Source: a virus. From it: a stretch of 24,469 nt of DNA. Made by a program: the position numbers and the translations under genes. Under the pieces are notes generated by a model, which worked only from the letters and a program-made list of their open reading frames with translations, was not told the DNA's origin and made no database searches. This document shows positions 21,265 through 24,469 of the stretch, piece by piece; position 1 is the first letter of the stretch; each line of letters begins with the position of its first letter. Where the stretch lies: positions 1 through 24,469 of the IMG/VR virus record IMGVR_UViG_3300035698_020428, one strand, 5' to 3'.

Positions 21265-22319
21265 TTAAAACATTAAATGTTCAAAATTTCCAAGCCCATA
21301 AAGATTCTACATTAGAGTTTCATCCTGGGGTTAATATAATTAAAGGAACTTCTTATCATGGTAAAAGTAGTATTATAAGAGCATTAAGATGGTTACTTAC
21401 TAATCGCCCACAAGGGTTTGCTTTTAAATCACACTTTGCAGATGAAAATGAAGATACAATAGTTGCTATTGCTACAGAAGAGGGTAGTGAAATATCAAGA
21501 ATAAGGGGTAAAGTTGAAAATGGGTATGTTTGTGAAGATATAGAGTATAAAGCACTTAGAGGAGAAGTACCTGAAGAAGTGTTGAGTAAGTTTAATACAA
21601 ATGAAATTAACTTACTTACTCAACACGAGCCTTATTTCATGTTACAAGATACAGCAGGAGAAAGAGGACGTAAATTAAACTCGGTCGTAAATTTAGGAAT
21701 AATAGATGAAGTATTAGGAAAGGCCGCTGGCTTAATTAGAAAAATAAATTCAGATATTATAGATACAACTAATAAATTAGAAGTTAAAAAAGAGGAATTA
21801 CAAAAGTTTGATTTTTTAGAAGAAAAAGAAATTCTTGCTAATGAAATAAATAGTTTACTTATAGAACAAGAGGAAATATCTAAAAAATATTTTAATTTAT
21901 CTGTACTTATTAAAGATATTGAAGAAGTTAAAAAAAGTAAAGAGGACAACGAGTTATGGTTATATATAAAGAAACCTTATGAAGAATTAATAATCCTTAT
22001 ACCTAATAATCAAAAAATAAAAAATAAAATAGAAGAATTAAATAAACTTACTTATGAGATAGAGAAGTGTACTAATAAAATAAAAGAAGATAAAAATTGG
22101 TTATTTATTAAAAACGAGTATTCTATTTTAAATAAAGAAATAATTTTTAATAAAAATTTACGTGTTAAAATAACAGAACTTTTTAAATTAGTACATAGTA
22201 TTGAAAAAACAAAAACAATACAGAATTCAGCAATACAAGCTGTTAAAACAATTAAAGAGCAGTATGACACAATGTTAAAAAGTAATAAAATATGTCCTTT
22301 ATGTGGGGCTAAGTTATAA
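21261..22319 (+). CDS. Rad50/SbcC-like ATPase, N-terminal half ending at the zinc hook
   Basis: Rad50 and SbcC are ABC-type ATPases that work with a nuclease at DNA ends. This 352-aa protein has MIKTLNVQNFQAHKD, Walker A GTSYHGKSSIIRALRWLL (residues 29 on), the Q-loop-like LLTQHEPYFML, and then a long coiled coil from about residue 165. It ends with C345-P-L-C348-G, the zinc hook. The second coiled-coil arm, ABC signature and Walker B are missing. The stop is followed by unrelated small genes, so this is not a frameshift of a longer gene. I have seen similar short forms in phages; the missing half must come from another protein, or the protein has another role. Confidence 0.82.
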   Translation: MIKTLNVQNFQAHKDSTLEFHPGVNIIKGTSYHGKSSIIRALRWLLTNRPQGFAFKSHFADENEDTIVAIATEEGSEISRIRGKVENGYVCEDIEYKALRGEVPEEVLSKFNTNEINLLTQHEPYFMLQDTAGERGRKLNSVVNLGIIDEVLGKAAGLIRKINSDIIDTTNKLEVKKEELQKFDFLEEKEILANEINSLLIEQEEISKKYFNLSVLIKDIEEVKKSKEDNELWLYIKKPYEELIILIPNNQKIKNKIEELNKLTYEIEKCTNKIKEDKNWLFIKNEYSILNKEIIFNKNLRVKITELFKLVHSIEKTKTIQNSAIQAVKTIKEQYDTMLKSNKICPLCGAKL

Positions 22320-22364
22320 GGACGTGAAAAGAACTTTTGTACTTTCTTTAGATGGAGAAAACAA

Positions 22365-22655
22365 ATGAGCACAAAAGAATTGATTAAAAATTTAAGGTTA
22401 TTATCATACAGCACAGGAACGGGTAATCTTTTGACCGAACTCGAAGCTGAAATTGCTAAGTATAAGAATGATAGTGCTTTACTGGATTGGATTGATGAAA
22501 ACAAACCACAAATAGATACGTATTGGGTTACTGAAGATGGTGAAGTTGTCGTAGATCATTTTGTTGCTCACAACCTTGAAGGTGATGAAATTGTAGCTCT
22601 AAACATACGTGATCTAATAAAACAAGTCATAATTAGCGAGAAAGAAATAAAATGA
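22365..22655 (+). CDS. Hypothetical 96-aa protein
   Basis: This soluble acidic protein has GGAG 8 bases before the ATG. It contains NLLTELEAEIAKYKNDSALL and DWIDENKPQIDTYW, an SALLDWxxENKP type block I have seen in small phage proteins, and a beta-hairpin EDGEVVVDHF. It overlaps the next gene by 4 bases (ATGA). Base composition from here on is richer in G+C than upstream. Function unknown. Confidence 0.7.
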   Translation: MSTKELIKNLRLLSYSTGTGNLLTELEAEIAKYKNDSALLDWIDENKPQIDTYWVTEDGEVVVDHFVAHNLEGDEIVALNIRDLIKQVIISEKEIK

Positions 22656-22855
22656 TAGCAATTATTAACATAGACAAAAACGTAAGACAAACCGGATATC
22701 ATCTTTATTCATTGAGTATTAACGAAAAAGGGAAGTTTTATTTTAGTCATAAAAGGGAAGAGCCTTTGTCTGCCTGTTTGTTGAGTGCCTATGAAGCCGC
22801 TGTTAAAGACGAAGAAGAAACTATGATTAAAATTATGAGGGACAACTTAAAATGA
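22652..22855 (+). CDS. Hypothetical 67-aa protein
   Basis: This small alpha/beta protein (IAIINIDKN, YHLYSLSINEKGKFYFSHK, then REEPLSACLLSAYEAAVKDE) is coupled by ATGA to genes on both sides. The strand-strand-helix plan with a late LSACLLxAxEAA helix recurs in uncharacterised phage proteins, as I recall. No function is known to me. Confidence 0.65.
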   Translation: MIAIINIDKNVRQTGYHLYSLSINEKGKFYFSHKREEPLSACLLSAYEAAVKDEEETMIKIMRDNLK

Positions 22856-23157
22856 TTAACATGTTTTTATTAGCTATTTTATTAACTATAACAGACACAG
22901 GGCCTGAGCAGGTCACGCTTGCATGGGACAGAAACCCTGAGCATCAGGTAACTGATTATTTTCTATATTACGGCCCTGAGAGTCGGAAATATGATAATAT
23001 CCGTAGTGCAGGGAATAATACTCAGATCACGGTCAATAATATGGTTATAGGCCAAACGTATTTCTTTGCTGTAACAGCTGTAATTGAGAGCGATTACTCG
23101 GATGAAATAAGCTATAAGATTCCGAACCCCTGCTGTAATGTTTCGCTTTGCCATTAA
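22852..23157 (+). CDS. Exported fibronectin type III domain protein
   Basis: This 101-aa protein has an N-terminal hydrophobic stretch (residues 1-13, MINMFLLAILLTI) that looks like a short signal peptide. A single Fn3 domain follows: VTLAWDRNPEHQVTDYFLYY, then ITVNNMVIGQTYFFAVTAV and DEISYKIP. The end is Cys-rich (NPCCNVSLCH). The Trp, Tyr and Tyr core of the fold is in place. Fn3 domains occur on phage virion surfaces and in secreted proteins. It stands alone among small accessory genes, so its target is unclear. Base composition is clearly less AT-rich than the replication genes, hinting at transfer. Confidence 0.75.
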   Translation: MINMFLLAILLTITDTGPEQVTLAWDRNPEHQVTDYFLYYGPESRKYDNIRSAGNNTQITVNNMVIGQTYFFAVTAVIESDYSDEISYKIPNPCCNVSLCH

Positions 23158-23166
23158 GGAGGTGCT

Positions 23167-23274
23167 ATGCCAACAATAAAAGACATTAAGAAGTGCCAAC
23201 TTGTGTCATTGAGAGACCTTTTCCGTGAAGTCAAGAAAAAGGTGGGTAGAATGATTTTATTGGATACAGAATAA
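23167..23274 (+). CDS. Very small ORF, possible remnant
   Basis: This 35-aa ORF has a strong GGAGG site 4 bases before its ATG. Its start MPTIKDIKKC resembles the start of the zinc-finger protein at 24171 (MNPTMKDIRECKVCGG), after which the two differ. It may be a decayed or shortened relative, or an independent peptide. The remainder is basic (FREVKKKVGRM). Weakly supported. Confidence 0.4.
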   Translation: MPTIKDIKKCQLVSLRDLFREVKKKVGRMILLDTE

Positions 23275-23309
23275 AATATAAATGCTCAAATTGAAAAATA
23301 GGAGGTATT

Positions 23310-23915
23310 ATGAAAAAAGTAAACAACAGATGGATAGATGATAATAATAATAGTTGGTCGTGCGATATATGGACGGAAGAACAGGCAAAAAAAGAAAGCT
23401 CAGAGCTTCATGATTGCTCAGGGCTTCAGAACTGCTCAGAGCTTCATGATTGCTCAAGGCTTCAGAACTGCTCAGAGCTTCGGGATTGCTCAGGGCTTCG
23501 GGATTGCTCATGGCTTCATCACTGCTCAGAGCTTCATCACTGCTCAGAGCTTCGGGATTGTTCAAGGCTTCAGAACTGCTCAGAGCTTCGGGATTGTTCA
23601 AGGCTTCGGTATTGCTTAGAGCTTCAGAACTGCTCAGAGCTTCATGATTGCTCAGGGCTTCAGAACTGCTCAGTGCTTCAGCATGTAAAAAATACAAAAG
23701 AAAACCCACAAACATTTATATCGAAAAATATAGGTAGCAGGCAGGCAAGAACATTCTTCCATAGAATTAAAAACGAAACCTATGTTAAATGTGGTTGTTT
23801 TTACGGTACGATAGAAGCTTTTGAAAAAGAGGTAAATGAGACACACGCTGACAATCAACATGGAGTAGACTATTTAAGTCTTATTAAAAAAGTTAAAATT
23901 ATTTTTGAGGACTAA
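23310..23915 (+). CDS. Hexapeptide-repeat protein with conserved C-terminal domain
   Basis: This 201-aa protein has GGAGG 5 bases before the ATG. Residues 1-30 form a Trp-rich head. Residues 31-126 are 16 tandem units of six residues with plan S-x-L-[HQR]-[DNHY]-C (for example SELHDC, SGLQNC); one begins with Leu and the last ends in Val. Regular Leu and Cys suggest a stacked beta-helix-like solenoid, akin to pentapeptide repeats but six long. Residues 127-201 are a non-repeat domain (GSRQARTFFHR, VKCGCFYGTIEAFEKEV, THADNQHGVDYLSLIKKV). I recall this CGCF-GT-E-F domain with repeat heads in other phage proteins. Function unknown; solenoids of this sort can mimic DNA. Confidence 0.75.
   Translation: MKKVNNRWIDDNNNSWSCDIWTEEQAKKESSELHDCSGLQNCSELHDCSRLQNCSELRDCSGLRDCSWLHHCSELHHCSELRDCSRLQNCSELRDCSRLRYCLELQNCSELHDCSGLQNCSVLQHVKNTKENPQTFISKNIGSRQARTFFHRIKNETYVKCGCFYGTIEAFEKEVNETHADNQHGVDYLSLIKKVKIIFED
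23400..23687 (+). repeat. 18-bp tandem repeat, 16 units
   Basis: Sixteen imperfect 18-base units in frame, typified by TCAGAGCTTCATGATTGC and TCAGGGCTTCAGAACTGC. Variation is at a few fixed places. Because the unit length is divisible by 3 and contains no stop, several frames stay open on both strands, but only the frame of the 23310 gene has a ribosome site and a conserved C-terminal domain. Copy number is likely to vary by slippage or recombination. Confidence 0.92.
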
Positions 23916-23949
23916 AATTAAATAACACCAACAACCAATAGGAGTGATT

Positions 23950-24126
23950 ATGAAAAAAATAGTTGAATTAGAAATTAAAAAAGGGTCAGACGGTCACTGG
24001 TTAAACTTCAAAGATAGTAAAGGTAGACATGCAAGTATTAATATTAATATTGAAAATGTATTTCGTAATGAAGGAATTATAGACCCATGTATTAGACAGT
24101 GGGCAGAAGACCAGTTTAAAGACTAA
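23950..24126 (+). CDS. Hypothetical 58-aa protein
   Basis: The ATG at 23950 has TAGGAG 5 bases before and is preferred to an in-frame GTG at 23944. It is small, soluble, with a beta-like first half (IVELEIKKGSDGHWLNFKD and ASININIENVF) and a helical end (CIRQWAEDQFKD). Flanked by short gaps. No family recognised. Confidence 0.6.
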   Translation: MKKIVELEIKKGSDGHWLNFKDSKGRHASININIENVFRNEGIIDPCIRQWAEDQFKD

Positions 24127-24144
24127 CAATATAAAGGGGGTTGA

Positions 24145-24174
24145 ATGGTAGACATTAAAGGAGAATCCAAATGA
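24145..24174 (+). CDS. Possible 9-codon leader ORF
   Basis: A short frame (MVDIKGESK) follows AAAGGGGG and ends in an ATGA junction with the next gene. Its own codons carry the AAAGGAG site of that gene. This could couple translation of the two or be chance. Weak. Confidence 0.25.
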   Translation: MVDIKGESK

Positions 24175-24469
24175 ACCCAACAATGAAAGATATTAGAGAG
24201 TGTAAAGTTTGTGGTGGCAAGACGAGACGATGTAACTATAAAGGCCCAAGAGGCGGTAAGTGCAAAAATTATCGTAATTGTCAAGATTATAGAACATGCA
24301 GTTACAATGAGGAATTACAGCCATGCCCTCACTGCAACGGTACAGGCTATGAGCTGATAGTGACCCAACGAGAAACAAACCTCTCTCCGGACTATGTTTT
24401 TTGTCATATCAGCAGAAAATTTAGGGACGCAATCTTTGTCAACGACGAAAAACTTTGGGTCAGAATCCC
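24171..24469 (+). CDS. Partial zinc-finger protein with DnaJ-type CxxCxG motifs (3' end outside window)
   Basis: 99 residues are visible. AAAGGAG lies 5 to 6 bases before the ATG. Cys pairs are ECKVCGGK, RRCNYKGPRGGKC, RNCQDYRTC and PCPHCNGTGYEL; the last has the C-x2-C-x-G-x-G form of DnaJ zinc repeats. After the zinc region comes a beta-like part ending LWVRIP at the window edge. Base composition is markedly less AT-rich than the replication genes. DnaJ-like fingers without a J domain bind unfolded protein or nucleic acid; which applies here is not visible. Confidence 0.75.
   Translation, partial: MNPTMKDIRECKVCGGKTRRCNYKGPRGGKCKNYRNCQDYRTCSYNEELQPCPHCNGTGYELIVTQRETNLSPDYVFCHISRKFRDAIFVNDEKLWVRI

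Noticed and set aside
22320-22364. Weak AAAAG/CTTTT hairpin after the SbcC-like gene as a terminator
   Set aside because: The stem is short and A/T only, with a mixed rather than pure T stretch following.
22052-22504. 150-aa open frame on the - strand
   Set aside because: It runs opposite the coiled coil of the ATPase and into the next gene; its composition is that of an antisense shadow of AT-rich helix codons.
23400-23687. CRISPR array
   Set aside because: Units are 18 bp, directly adjacent without spacers, in frame with a gene that has a ribosome site; it is a coding tandem repeat.
23308-23715. Long open frame on the - strand over the tandem repeat, and two others on the + strand
   Set aside because: They stay open only because the 18-bp unit lacks stops; none has a ribosome site or sequence outside the repeat that looks conserved.

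Overview
This window reads as part of the genome of a fairly large, AT-rich double-stranded DNA tailed phage, seen as an early/middle replication region. All of the roughly 40 genes lie on the + strand. They are tightly packed, with many ATGA, TAATG or GTGA junctions and overlaps, and most have a strong AGGAGG-type ribosome binding site. Many are small proteins without recognisable relatives. No capsid, tail or packaging gene, no integrase and no tRNA was seen. Strong Shine-Dalgarno sites and TATAAT promoters argue for a bacterial host with ordinary sigma-70-type signals; the host itself cannot be named.

Layout. (1) 2-6125 is a nucleotide and DNA-modification cassette: GTP cyclohydrolase I (folE), a QueD/PTPS-like protein, a 451-aa radical SAM enzyme, a small ORF, a GT-B glycosyltransferase resembling queuosine mannosyltransferases, a small CxxC protein, a NUMOD4-HNH homing endonuclease with its own promoter, and a DpdA-like DNA transglycosylase. 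(2) 6137-9117 holds small genes around a beta-clamp-like sliding clamp. (3) 9104-11785 is a family A DNA polymerase with a 3'-5' exonuclease domain and an N-terminal Fe-S uracil-DNA-glycosylase-like domain. (4) 11769-18508 holds more micro-ORFs, a minimal nucleotidyltransferase, a clamp loader, a possible UvsY-like mediator, a gp32-like single-strand binding protein, RecA, a 5'-3' exonuclease and a RuvC-like resolvase. (5) 18575-22319 holds an ATP-dependent DNA ligase and a half-length Rad50/SbcC-like ATPase. (6) From about 22.3 kb the composition becomes less AT-rich and the genes are accessory: a secreted Fn3 domain, an 18-bp tandem-repeat gene, and a partial DnaJ-type zinc-finger protein.

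How the parts fit. The replication genes form a near-complete phage replisome and recombination set. The first cassette most likely makes a 7-deazaguanine precursor (FolE, QueD-like), inserts it into phage DNA (DpdA) and may decorate it (radical SAM enzyme, glycosyltransferase). The decoration step is inference, and would be a new kind of phage DNA hypermodification if true.

Two further patterns are not explained by known families. One is a set of about 53-aa micro-ORFs (four copies), each overlapping a Cys-rich small ORF. The other is a set of four near-identical extended -10 promoters containing the palindrome ACATATGT. A 39-bp intergenic repeat is present twice, 10 kb apart.
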